A stretch of DNA of 31,411 nt, from the NCBI GenBank assembly GCA_017538865.1, contig JAFYIA010000029.1, positions 1-31,411 on the forward strand, read 5' to 3'. The notes beneath the pieces are model-generated. The model had not been told where the DNA came from, ran no database searches, and saw only the letters and a program-made list of their open reading frames with translations. A program made the translations under genes and the position numbers. Shown piece by piece: positions 24,253 through 31,411 of the stretch (positions are counted from its first letter, which is position 1; every line of letters begins with the position of its first letter). The DNA comes from Aeriscardovia sp. (GTDB lineage Bacteria; Actinomycetota; Actinomycetes; Actinomycetales; Bifidobacteriaceae).

Positions 24253-25587
24253 CTATTCCCTCACAATGATATCCGCAGCGTACTTGGGATCAGGCTCCCA
24301 GGAGGCGGGATCGGCCTCTTTTTGCTCGCCGGTGCGGATGTCTTTCACTTCTTCCCCTTCGGCCGACACGAACCAGACGTAGGGTATGGAGAGCCTGTCG
24401 GCCCGCTTTATCTGGGCCCCGAGCTTGGAAGCGGAGGGCGACACTTCGCAGGCTATCCCCCTCTCCCTGAGGGTCCTTGCCACTTCGTCGCTCCTCCACC
24501 TCTCCTCTTCGCTCCACACGGCTATGAGGGCCGCGGCGGGAGAAACCCTGTCGGCCCTGGCCTTGGAAAAGAGGTGGGAGAGGAGGCGCGAAACCCCTAT
24601 CGACATCCCCACCCCGGGGTAGGACTGCTTGGGGGTGGAAATCAGATTTTCGTAGCGCCCCCCCGAGCAGATGGATCCGAGGGCAAGATCCTCTTCGAGG
24701 AAGGTCTCGTAGACGCAGCCGGTGTAGTAGTCGAGCCCGCGGGCTATGGCGCAGTCTATGCGCGCCCCCTCAAAGCCCGAGCGGAGGAGGGAGGAAAGCA
24801 CGGCCTCGGCGTCCCTCTCGCCCTCCAGCATCAGATCCCTCTCGGGCGAAGGGCTGTCCACTTTCCACTTGGCCCGGAGCTCTTCCAGCCTCTCGCTCAG
24901 GCGCTCCGGATCCTTCTCCTCTATCTGCGCCAGATCCAGGCAGGCCTCGGCGCCCTTTTCGCCTGCGACTTCCTCCAAAATTTCGCGCGTCTTTCGGACC
25001 CCAAGCTTTCCCAGCTTGTCTATGCGCCGAAGCGTCTCCTCCACGTCCCTTATCCCAATGGCCCTGTAGAAGCCTTCCGAGAGTTTGCGGTTGTTTATGT
25101 GCATGGAGAAGGCCCCCAGGCCCAGCGGGGAGAGGGATTTTAGCGTGTGGCACATGGCCAGCGGGACCTCGTACTCAAAGTGGGCCGGGAGCTCCCCCTG
25201 GGCCACGATGTCGATATCGGCCTGGTAGAACTCGCGGTACCTGCCCCCCTGGGGCCTTTCGCCCCTCCAGACCTTCTGGATCTGGCAGCGGCGGAAGGGG
25301 AAGACCAGCTCCCCCCTCCTCTCCAGCACGTACCTGGCCAGGGGGAGGGTCAAATCGAAGTGAAGGCCGAGGTTCTCCTCCCCGCTCCCGGCTTTGGCGA
25401 GCCTGTAAATCTCTTTTCCGTCACCCTTTTTGATGAGGCTCTCATAGGATTCCACGCCACAGGTCTCAATGTTTATGAACCCGTGGAGCCTGAAGCTTTC
25501 CTCTATCTTTTCCAGGACCCTTTTTTCAATGATTCTTTGCTCGGGGGACCACTCGGGAAAGCCCGACATAGAGTAGGAAGTTGGCAT
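24253..25587 (-). CDS. hisS: Histidyl-tRNA synthetase
   Basis: Class II synthetase charging tRNA-His. The 444-residue protein has SGFPEWSPEQRIIEKRVL at the start (an N-terminus typical of actinobacteria), motif 2 around WRGERPQGGRYREFYQADID and the histidine-specific motif ARGLDYYTGCVYE. GSICSGGRYENLI is followed by motif 3 (GVGMSIGVSRLLSHLF) and a C-terminal anticodon-binding domain. The ATG has no Shine-Dalgarno sequence; the bases before it are TTAATATATAAAT, so the mRNA may be leaderless or start very near. It is divergent to the DUF349 gene. Confidence 0.96.
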   Translation of the reverse strand: MPTSYSMSGFPEWSPEQRIIEKRVLEKIEESFRLHGFINIETCGVESYESLIKKGDGKEIYRLAKAGSGEENLGLHFDLTLPLARYVLERRGELVFPFRRCQIQKVWRGERPQGGRYREFYQADIDIVAQGELPAHFEYEVPLAMCHTLKSLSPLGLGAFSMHINNRKLSEGFYRAIGIRDVEETLRRIDKLGKLGVRKTREILEEVAGEKGAEACLDLAQIEEKDPERLSERLEELRAKWKVDSPSPERDLMLEGERDAEAVLSSLLRSGFEGARIDCAIARGLDYYTGCVYETFLEEDLALGSICSGGRYENLISTPKQSYPGVGMSIGVSRLLSHLFSKARADRVSPAAALIAVWSEEERWRSDEVARTLRERGIACEVSPSASKLGAQIKRADRLSIPYVWFVSAEGEEVKDIRTGEQKEADPASWEPDPKYAADIIVRE

Positions 25588-25620
25588 ATTTATATATTAA
25601 GCGCGCATTTGTATAAGGGA

Positions 25621-25680
25621 GGGGGCGTTTGCAAGCCCCCGGGCGAAACGGGGGCGGCATTCCCCTTGCCCTCTTATAAT
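25621..25680. promoter_or_regulatory. Divergent hisS/DUF349 control region with competing G/C hairpins
   Basis: GGGGGC (25621-25626), GCCCCC (25635-25640) and GGGGGC (25650-25655) can form two mutually exclusive stems. A TATAAT at 25675-25680 lies 37 bases before the DUF349 ATG, but no good -35 is visible at the right distance. Which transcript, if any, contains the hairpins is unclear. Confidence 0.4.
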
Positions 25681-25717
25681 GAGAGGTATAGCGTCTTCCC
25701 AACTAAAAGGAGCAAAT

Positions 25718-27055
25718 ATGAACGCGCCTGACAAATCCGATGAAGCGGAAGTCCCTTCCGCGCCGAGCCCGGCCCAGGTGGCGAAACAGGCTGTATCCTC
25801 ACCCCTCCACTTCCCGCCCGAGGCCCTGAAGAATGCCGAGAAGTGGGGCCGCGTGGAAGGCGGCTCGGTGTACGTCGACGATGGGGGCGAAGAAAGGGAA
25901 GTCGGCCCGGCCGCGGCGGAGGATCCTTTGGCCTTCTACGCCGCCAAGTACCTCAGGCTCATGGACAAGATCAAGGCCTTCTCCTCTTCCCTCGACGGGG
26001 GGGATCTGAGGAACCGGGACATCTTTTCCAAGCTCAAAGACCTTTCCGCCTCCGTGAAAGACCCCAAAGCCGTCGGGGATATGCAGGCCCTCAGGGCCGC
26101 GTTTGAAGAGGCGAAGGCCAAGGCTGACTCGGTGGTAGAAGAAAACAGGCAGAAGTACTCCGAAGCCATAGCCAAAAGCATAGAAGAGCACCAGAAGATC
26201 GCAGAGGCGGCCGAGGCGCTGGCGGCCTCCATAAACAGCTCCACCAACTGGAAGCAGATGGGCCAGAAATTCCAGGATCTCTTTGAAGAGTGGAAGGCGG
26301 CCCAGTCCGCAGATGCGAAGGGATCGAACAAGGAAGTCGAGGCGTTGTGGACCCGTTTCGCGGCCGCGCGCTCAGAGTTCAACCGCAAGCGCAGGGAGTG
26401 GGTCAAGGCCAAGATCGCCAAGAAGGGCGAAGCGAAGGCGGCCAAGGAAAAGATAGTTGAAAAGGCCGAAGCCCTCTCATCCACCACCGACTGGGCGGCG
26501 GGATCCAAGGCTTTCGCAAAGCTCATGGACGAATGGAAGAAAGCGGGCAGAGCTGACAGGGAAGACGACGACGCCCTTTGGGAAAGGTTCAAAGCAGCAT
26601 CTGACCGCTTCTACGACTCCAGGAACAGGGAAGGTGAAGAAGTGGGAGAAGATGAGAAAAAGAACCTGGAAGCCAAGAGGGCGCTCTTGGAAGAGGCCGA
26701 AAAGCTCGTCCCCATCAAGTCTACAGACGACCTCAAGGAGGTAAAGCGCAAGCTCGAGGCGATAGAGAAAAAGTGGGACGCCATAGGGCGCGTCCCCAGG
26801 GACGAGGTGCGCCGCTGCGAAGAGAGGCTCAAAAAGGTCGAGGATCAGGTCGAGGCCAGCGAGAGGATGGAGTGGAAGAGGACCGATCCCCGGCCTCAGG
26901 AAAGAAAGCAGCTCCTCATCAGCCAGCTCCAGTCCAAGATAGATATGCTCAGCCAGGACATCGACCGCGCCCAGGGCGACGAAAAGAAGAAGCTGGAGGA
27001 AGAAAAGAGAGAGAAGGAAGTCTGGCTAAAGACCCTCCAGGACATGAAGAACTAG
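25718..27055 (+). CDS. DUF349 repeat protein
   Basis: A 445-residue, highly charged, mostly helical protein made of repeated DUF349-type units, each with a Trp at the end of a helix. Examples are about residues 180-210 (STNWKQMGQKFQDLFEEWK), about 255-285 (TTDWAAGSKAFAKLMDEWKK) and about 340-370 (STDDLKEVKRKLEAIEKKW). The C-terminal part is a coiled coil rich in Lys and Glu. The molecular function is unknown. The start at 25718 is chosen because AAAGGAG lies just before it. Its stop overlaps the stop of the convergent Rel gene. Confidence 0.9.
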   Translation: MNAPDKSDEAEVPSAPSPAQVAKQAVSSPLHFPPEALKNAEKWGRVEGGSVYVDDGGEEREVGPAAAEDPLAFYAAKYLRLMDKIKAFSSSLDGGDLRNRDIFSKLKDLSASVKDPKAVGDMQALRAAFEEAKAKADSVVEENRQKYSEAIAKSIEEHQKIAEAAEALAASINSSTNWKQMGQKFQDLFEEWKAAQSADAKGSNKEVEALWTRFAAARSEFNRKRREWVKAKIAKKGEAKAAKEKIVEKAEALSSTTDWAAGSKAFAKLMDEWKKAGRADREDDDALWERFKAASDRFYDSRNREGEEVGEDEKKNLEAKRALLEEAEKLVPIKSTDDLKEVKRKLEAIEKKWDAIGRVPRDEVRRCEERLKKVEDQVEASERMEWKRTDPRPQERKQLLISQLQSKIDMLSQDIDRAQGDEKKKLEEEKREKEVWLKTLQDMKN

Positions 27056-29211
27056 CTTCCAGCCCTTTTAACTTCTATTACTCCCTCGACTTGCTCGAGG
27101 GATTTTGTTACCTGCTCGAGTTGGGCGAGATTGCGAACTTTAAAAGAAAAATAAGCCGAGACCAGGTTTGAGGCCACTTTCTGGCGGGAAGAGGACAGAT
27201 TCACGCAGGCGTTTGCAATCGCCAGCGAGAGATCGGCCAGGAGGGCCCGGCGGTCTAGGGCCAAAACTTCAATTTCAGCTTCAAAATCCCCTGACGGCCC
27301 TTTCCAGTGCGCGTCGGCAACTTTGTCGGGGCTTTTTTCGCTGAGCTTTATAAAGTCGGGACACTGTAGGGAGTGTATGCGCACCCCCCTAGAATTTGTG
27401 ACGAACCCCGCTATGGGATCTCCGGGGACTGGCTTGCAGCACTTGGCCAGCTCTATCCTCTCCCCTTTTTCCACGCCTTCCACCCTGAGGGAGTATCTTT
27501 TGGAATCCTGCCCCTCGCCTACGGCTCCGCTCCTAAGGGCCGCCTTCCAAACTGCGGCAGGGGGAACTTTCCCTGCCCCTACAGCGGCATAGAGGGCATC
27601 AAGGCTCCCAAACCCCATACGCCTCGAGGCCTGAAGAAGCGAAGAATAGGACAGCATCCTCCCGTAGCTTAAAAACTGGGAAAAGAGAGCCTTTTTTCCC
27701 TCACCCCTGTCCTCCAGATTCTTCTCCCTTGATAGCGACCTTTTGATTTTATTTTTCGCTTTGGGGGTGAGTACGAAAGAAAGCCAGTCGGGGGACGGGG
27801 AATGGTTTGGCGAAGTGGAGGTCAGAATTTCAACGCAGTCCCCGGTTTTGAGTTTGGCCGAGAGCGAGGAAGGCACGCCGTTGATTTTGGCTCCCACTGC
27901 GGCGTCTCCAATTTTAGTGTGTACCGCATAAGCAAAATCTACTGGGCATGCGCCCTCCGGAAGGTAGATGGTCTTTCCTTTCGGAGTCAAGGTAGAGATT
28001 TCTTCGGATATGAAGTCGTTTTTAAGGGCCGGAAGTATTTCCGAGGGATCCTGGAGGTCTTTGACCCAGTTGGCAGTGCGGCTTATCCATTCCGGGGACT
28101 CGAAGTCGCCCAGCTCCTTATAGCGCCAGTGGGCGGCAATGCCGTATTCGTCTTGCCTGTGCATTTCCTCGGTGCGGATCTGGATCTCTATCTCCTGTCC
28201 GTTGTCGCCCAAGATTGTGGTGTGGAGAGACTGGTAAAAGTTGGGCTTAGGGGCGCCTATATAGTCTTTCATCCTCCCCGGGACCGGCTGCCACCTTCCA
28301 TGGATGACCCCGAGCGCCCTATAGCAGTCCGGGGTCGAACCCACGATGACCCTTATCCCTACAATGTCGTAGATCCTGTCGAAATCCTTCTTTAAAACCA
28401 CTATCTTCCTATAGATGCTGAAGTGGCTCTTCAGCCTCCCGGCTATTCTCGCCCTTATTCCGCACTGCTTCAGGGAGATCCTGATTTCCTTCATCATCCC
28501 CCTGAGGTACTCGTCCCTGGACCCCGCCTTGGCCTCCACCATCTGCACGACTTCCCTGTAGATTTTGGGATCCAGATACTTGAAGGAGAGCTCTTCGAGT
28601 TCGGCCTTGACCTTACCCATTCCAAGCCTGTCGGCGAGGTGGACATAGATGTCAAGGGTCTCTTTGGCTTTTCTTGAAGCTTTTTGCGGAGGCATGAAGC
28701 GCCAGGTCCTGGCGTTGTAGAGCCTGTCTGCAATCTTTACGACCCCCACCCTGACATCCTGCTGCATGGCTAAAATGAGCTTTTTTATCGTTTCGGCGCT
28801 CGAAATTTCCCAACTGATGGAGGAGAGTTTTGTAACCCCCTCCACGAGCGGGGCCGCTTCGGGAAACTCCTTCCTGCACTCTTCCAGGGAGTAGCCCGTA
28901 TCTTCGACAGTGTCGTGGAGGAGCCCTGCGGTCACTACTTCCCTTTCGCACCCGAGATCTGCCAGAATCTGGGCTACGCCCAAGGGATGGGAGATATAGG
29001 GTTCCCCGGAGGCGCGGAACTGCCCCTCGTGCAGGCTCTTGGCGACTTCCCACGCCTTTTCTATAGGCGAAGTATCGTCCTTGGGGTGGTGTGAAGAAAA
29101 GGAGCGCAGGACCGGCGAGAGGAGGTCGAAGGGATCTTGGGAAATTTCAGCCCCCAGAGCCCTGGAGGGCGAAAGGGGGCGCATAGGGATAGGGAGCTTT
29201 TTCAAAGTCAC
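27052..29211 (-). CDS. rel: Bifunctional (p)ppGpp synthetase/hydrolase (RelA/SpoT family)
   Basis: Makes and degrades the stringent-response alarmones. The protein has the HD hydrolase domain (ISHPLGVAQILADLG, LLHDTVEDTGYS) and the synthetase domain with PGRMKDYIGAPKPNFYQSLH; the RxKD form is the one found in bifunctional enzymes, and RelA-only enzymes have ExDD. A TGS domain follows (TPKGKTIYLPEGACPVDFAY), then a C-terminal ACT-like domain. Both active sites look intact. I place the start at GTG 29211, overlapping the dut stop as GTGA, giving 719 residues. A TTG at 29205, seven bases after GGAG, is an equally good start. The longer frame up to 29424 overlaps dut and is unlike the family. Gene order DUF4193-dut-rel is actinobacterial. 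Confidence 0.94.
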   Translation of the reverse strand: MTLKKLPIPMRPLSPSRALGAEISQDPFDLLSPVLRSFSSHHPKDDTSPIEKAWEVAKSLHEGQFRASGEPYISHPLGVAQILADLGCEREVVTAGLLHDTVEDTGYSLEECRKEFPEAAPLVEGVTKLSSISWEISSAETIKKLILAMQQDVRVGVVKIADRLYNARTWRFMPPQKASRKAKETLDIYVHLADRLGMGKVKAELEELSFKYLDPKIYREVVQMVEAKAGSRDEYLRGMMKEIRISLKQCGIRARIAGRLKSHFSIYRKIVVLKKDFDRIYDIVGIRVIVGSTPDCYRALGVIHGRWQPVPGRMKDYIGAPKPNFYQSLHTTILGDNGQEIEIQIRTEEMHRQDEYGIAAHWRYKELGDFESPEWISRTANWVKDLQDPSEILPALKNDFISEEISTLTPKGKTIYLPEGACPVDFAYAVHTKIGDAAVGAKINGVPSSLSAKLKTGDCVEILTSTSPNHSPSPDWLSFVLTPKAKNKIKRSLSREKNLEDRGEGKKALFSQFLSYGRMLSYSSLLQASRRMGFGSLDALYAAVGAGKVPPAAVWKAALRSGAVGEGQDSKRYSLRVEGVEKGERIELAKCCKPVPGDPIAGFVTNSRGVRIHSLQCPDFIKLSEKSPDKVADAHWKGPSGDFEAEIEVLALDRRALLADLSLAIANACVNLSSSRQKVASNLVSAYFSFKVRNLAQLEQVTKSLEQVEGVIEVKRAGS
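27083..27101 (+). terminator. Possible terminator hairpin downstream of the DUF349 gene
   Basis: CCCTCGA, five-base loop, TCGAGGG, then ATTTTGTTA. The hairpin lies 28 bases beyond the DUF349 stop, inside the 3' coding end of the Rel gene on the other strand. The T-tract is weak. Confidence 0.4.
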
Positions 29212-29639
29212 ACTCCGGTTGAGCCGAACCCTCCCTCGCCTCTGTCCGAGGGAGGGAGCGAGAGGGCTCTTGCAAACTCCATCTTTTCCGCCTTCACGGC
29301 CAAAAACTGTGCGATCCTCTCGCCCCTGTAAAACTCTTGCCTCTCTTTGGAAAAACTTATAAGGGGGACTTTGATTTCCCCCCTGTAGCCGCTGTCTATG
29401 AGGCCGGGGGAATTTACCACGCATACCCCCCTCTTCAGGGAGATTCCGCTTCTGGGAAGTATCAGGGCCGCCCAGCCGTCGGGAAGGGCTATTTTAAATC
29501 CGACGGGAACGGCCTTCCTTTCCAAAAACTCCAAGGAGAACCCTTCGCTGCAGCACAGGTCTACCGCCGCATCGGAAGGGTGGGCATAGCGGGGCACGAG
29601 GTCCTCGCACCCATCCAGCGGGACGATTGCAATTTCCAC
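29208..29639 (-). CDS. dut: dUTP diphosphatase (dUTPase)
   Basis: Hydrolyses dUTP to dUMP, keeping uracil out of DNA and feeding dTMP synthesis. The 143-residue trimeric-type enzyme shows the five motifs: SDAAVDLCC (1), PRSGISLKRG (2), GLIDSGYRGEIKVPL (3, with the catalytic Asp), GERIAQFL (4) and the C-terminal RGEGGFGSTG (5, nucleotide-closing arm). The stop overlaps the start of rel by four bases, implying coupled translation. It follows the DUF4193 gene after 15 bases. Confidence 0.97.
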   Translation of the reverse strand: MEIAIVPLDGCEDLVPRYAHPSDAAVDLCCSEGFSLEFLERKAVPVGFKIALPDGWAALILPRSGISLKRGVCVVNSPGLIDSGYRGEIKVPLISFSKERQEFYRGERIAQFLAVKAEKMEFARALSLPPSDRGEGGFGSTGV

Positions 29640-29654
29640 TTTTTGCCCCGGTCC

Positions 29655-29945
29655 TCAAGCGCAGTCCCGGCAGACGTACTTCGCGCCCTCTTTGTGGTCG
29701 AGCTGGCTCTTGTGCTTGACCAGATAGCATTTCGAGCACACGAACTCGTCTGCCTGCTTCGGCAGGAAGGCAGGGAGCACCTGGTCCTTTTCCTCCTCGA
29801 TTTCTTCGCTGGGGAGATCAAAATTCTTGGCCAAAGACACCTCGTCTTCGTCCATCTCAGCATCGTCTATAAATTCGGAAGCGGCATCTTGGTCGATAAA
29901 TTCATCAGTTTGTTCAGTGTAAAGGTCAGGATCATCTTGCAGCAA
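29655..29945 (-). CDS. DUF4193 family zinc-ribbon protein
   Basis: A 96-residue acidic protein conserved in actinobacteria, function unknown. The N-terminal 60 residues are rich in Asp and Glu. The C-terminal part has FVCSKCYLVKHKSQLD and YVCRDCA: two CxxC pairs that make a zinc ribbon. The start is TTG at 29945, supported by an AGGAGG five bases upstream and a family-like beginning. It heads the DUF4193-dut-rel run. Confidence 0.93.
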   Translation of the reverse strand: MLQDDPDLYTEQTDEFIDQDAASEFIDDAEMDEDEVSLAKNFDLPSEEIEEEKDQVLPAFLPKQADEFVCSKCYLVKHKSQLDHKEGAKYVCRDCA

Positions 29946-30031
29946 AGTTTCCTCCTAGTAAGCTGTATTTATTTAAATGTCTCAATTATACATTCCGACA
30001 CCCTGACCGTTTTTAATTTCTGGGCTTACAC

Positions 30032-30046
30032 TTCATGTACCATGAA
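30032..30046. promoter_or_regulatory. Small palindrome upstream of the orphan gene (possible operator)
   Basis: TTCATG, TAC, CATGAA: a perfect 6-bp inverted repeat with a 3-base centre in the AT-rich region between DUF4193 and the gene at 30119. It could bind a dimeric regulator; no regulator gene is adjacent. Confidence 0.25.
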
Positions 30047-30118
30047 TGTGGATTTTGGTAGAAGAATCGAAAGTCGAGCTTAGCCAACTTAAGGCTGAAA
30101 TTGATAGGGGGAGAGACT

Positions 30119-31216
30119 ATGGGCCAAGATATAAGCTCAGATCAAGAAAGTTCTGAGTGGAAGGAAGACAAGTCGTTACGGGAGTTGCCATATGAACTAA
30201 AACAAAAGTATTTTGCTTATACAAGCCAATCACCTGTTGTATCATCAGCTGAAGTTGAGTACACAGTGCGGCTGCGAGCCCACAAACCTTGGAATGACGA
30301 TTCATGCAGTGAAATCATATGTGAAAAAGATATCAAGATTGACGAAGGGAAACTGAACAAAGATCAACAAAACGAGGAGTTCCTTAATAAATATTTTGAA
30401 GCTGAGGGCCAAAAGGCACGATATTACAAGATTTCTCTCCTCACTTTAGGTACTCTTATGTCTGATGCATACAAAAAAGTATATGAAAAAACTAAAAATT
30501 GCGATCCTACCGAGAATAAGTATGGAGACAGTCATAAGTCAGAAAGTATGAGTATATGGGTAGAAAATCGCCTTTCTAAATCATCAAAACAAAAGGTAAT
30601 ACAATTAGTAAAGCAGTATATAGAAGCTAAATGTGAACAACATAGAGATGAAGATTTCCTAAAAACAAAAAAAGAAGAAATTAATCAGATTTTTAATGAG
30701 GCATTTTTAACAAAAAATGAGCTTTCAGACGCAGAGCCGGATAAAAAGCTGGATGAAAAAATCACAGAACTACTTAAAAATGAAAAATGGGATCCCAAGG
30801 AGTGTGCTAACTGGGATGGGTTTAGTCCTAAAGATATTAACTTTTACATGTCCGAATATCTCTTAATGTGTCCAGAAAATCTCCCGAACTTCAATACACT
30901 AGAGGAAGAAGAGAGCTATTTCACAAGTAGAAAAATGATTGAGAGAATTGATGTCAATGATCATTGGAAAGATTTCGAACTTCCTGAAGACTGTGACATT
31001 CCTAAGGCTGTGCATGAATATATTAAGGCAAACATTGCAAATAGCGGGAATGTCCTAATGACTATTTGTGTGGCAAGAGAGCTTAACGATAAACTACCCA
31101 AAAATTACAAATTAGAAGATTTATTGGGAGAAAATATCCCCGTAGGGGTTAAGCGCGGCTTGGTGGCTGAATTTGAGAGATGGCAAAGGCTAAAAGACCA
31201 AAGGCGTAGGAAATAA
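30119..31216 (+). CDS. AT-rich orphan gene, unrecognised
   Basis: A 365-residue hydrophilic, Lys/Glu/Asn-rich protein with no signal peptide or membrane segment and no family I recognise. The central part is charged and helical (KTKKEEINQIFNEAF around residue 190-205). The C-terminal third is more globular (FSPKDINFYMSEYLLM, then VLMTICVARELNDKLP) and ends in a basic tail (KDQRRRK). Its GC content is far below that of the core genes it abuts, suggesting transfer. I use ATG 30119 because GGGGGAGAG lies just upstream; a TTG at 30101 would add six residues. It could be an accessory or phage-related effector, but nothing in the sequence says so directly. Confidence 0.65.
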   Translation: MGQDISSDQESSEWKEDKSLRELPYELKQKYFAYTSQSPVVSSAEVEYTVRLRAHKPWNDDSCSEIICEKDIKIDEGKLNKDQQNEEFLNKYFEAEGQKARYYKISLLTLGTLMSDAYKKVYEKTKNCDPTENKYGDSHKSESMSIWVENRLSKSSKQKVIQLVKQYIEAKCEQHRDEDFLKTKKEEINQIFNEAFLTKNELSDAEPDKKLDEKITELLKNEKWDPKECANWDGFSPKDINFYMSEYLLMCPENLPNFNTLEEEESYFTSRKMIERIDVNDHWKDFELPEDCDIPKAVHEYIKANIANSGNVLMTICVARELNDKLPKNYKLEDLLGENIPVGVKRGLVAEFERWQRLKDQRRRK

Positions 31217-31263
31217 GAAGACTCTTTCCCTTCAAGATAAGGAGCCACCTCGTTTTCGCTCAA

Positions 31264-31410
31264 TTATGAAACATGGGACCCCTCCACATACAGCCCTTTA
31301 TAAGCCTTCCACGCGGTGCTGTCGGCGTTGAACCTGCAATGGGGTATCACTTTGCCGCAGGCTCGCCTGGGAGTCCTAAAGCCTGCCGCATGCAAGAGCT
31401 TTTCAAAGTC
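31264..31410 (-). CDS. C-terminal end of an unidentified protein (cut by window edge)
   Basis: On the minus strand, an open frame enters from the window edge and runs 48 codons to a TAA at 31264-31266. It reads protein-like, with FEKLLHAAGFRTPRRACGK and then STAWKAYKGLYVEG. GC content is closer to the core genes than to the AT-rich gene beside it. The piece is too short to identify. Confidence 0.4.
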   Translation of the reverse strand, partial: DFEKLLHAAGFRTPRRACGKVIPHCRFNADSTAWKAYKGLYVEGSHVS

Positions 31411-31411
31411 C

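Noticed and set aside
25588..25717. T-box riboswitch upstream of hisS
   Set aside because: No T-box consensus, specifier loop or terminator/antiterminator pair could be found; only short G/C blocks are present.
27052..29424. 790-residue version of rel from 29424
   Set aside because: The first ~70 residues overlap dut in another frame and have a Gln/Arg/Gly-rich shadow composition.
1..31411. CRISPR array or complete insertion sequence
   Set aside because: No regularly spaced repeats were seen, and no transposase or paired terminal inverted repeats could be recognised.

Overview
The window carries a high-GC actinobacterial core chromosome segment (about 4.9-30.0 kb) flanked by lower-GC accessory DNA on both sides (1-4.9 kb and about 30.0-31.4 kb). 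Actinobacterial assignment rests on four things: the rpsB-tsf-pyrH-frr-cdsA order, paired clpP genes directly downstream of tig, a DUF4193 zinc-ribbon protein next to dut and a bifunctional Rel, and an RNase D/HRDC protein next to a small WYFN-type protein. The combination (including the DUF349 protein and a DUF3516-type helicase) resembles Bifidobacteriales most. That last step is inference from remembered gene order, not a search.

Left accessory region (1-4932): the C-terminal part of an unidentified, possibly replication-associated protein; two translationally coupled hypothetical genes; a wrecked cytosine-C5 methyltransferase (one-base frameshift plus loss of most of the protein); an apparently intact vsr; a promoter and strong ribosome binding site leading into a stop-riddled mini-ORF; a low-GC gene with a PD-(D/E)XK nuclease-like pattern; and an unrecognised Trp-rich ORF bounded by two imperfect direct repeats. 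This looks like the remains of a type II restriction-modification/mismatch-repair module on a mobile segment.

Core region, minus strand 4933-10491: def, rpsB, tsf, pyrH, frr, cdsA, lgt (listed in transcription order), covering deformylation, ribosome and elongation factor, UMP kinase, ribosome recycling, phospholipid precursor synthesis and lipoprotein lipidation. tsf is interrupted by a single in-frame TAA, and a strong intrinsic terminator sits directly in front of the pyrH ribosome binding site. tRNA-Asn(GTT), with its own promoter and terminator, lies divergent to def. Then come a lipoprotein resembling a periplasmic binding protein (minus) and a long-chain acyl-CoA synthetase (plus).

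Core region, minus strand 13910-25587: hisS, aspS, a Ski2-like helicase, nadE, a small conserved protein, rnd, tig, and two clpP genes (in transcription order). After a divergent hisS/DUF349 promoter region, the plus-strand DUF349 gene ends in overlap with the minus-strand Rel gene, which follows dut and DUF4193. Right accessory region: one AT-rich orphan gene and the C-terminal end of an unidentified gene running off the window.

The most unusual features are the in-frame stop in tsf, the terminator abutting the pyrH leader, and an apparently intact nuclease-like gene and vsr left beside a dead methyltransferase.
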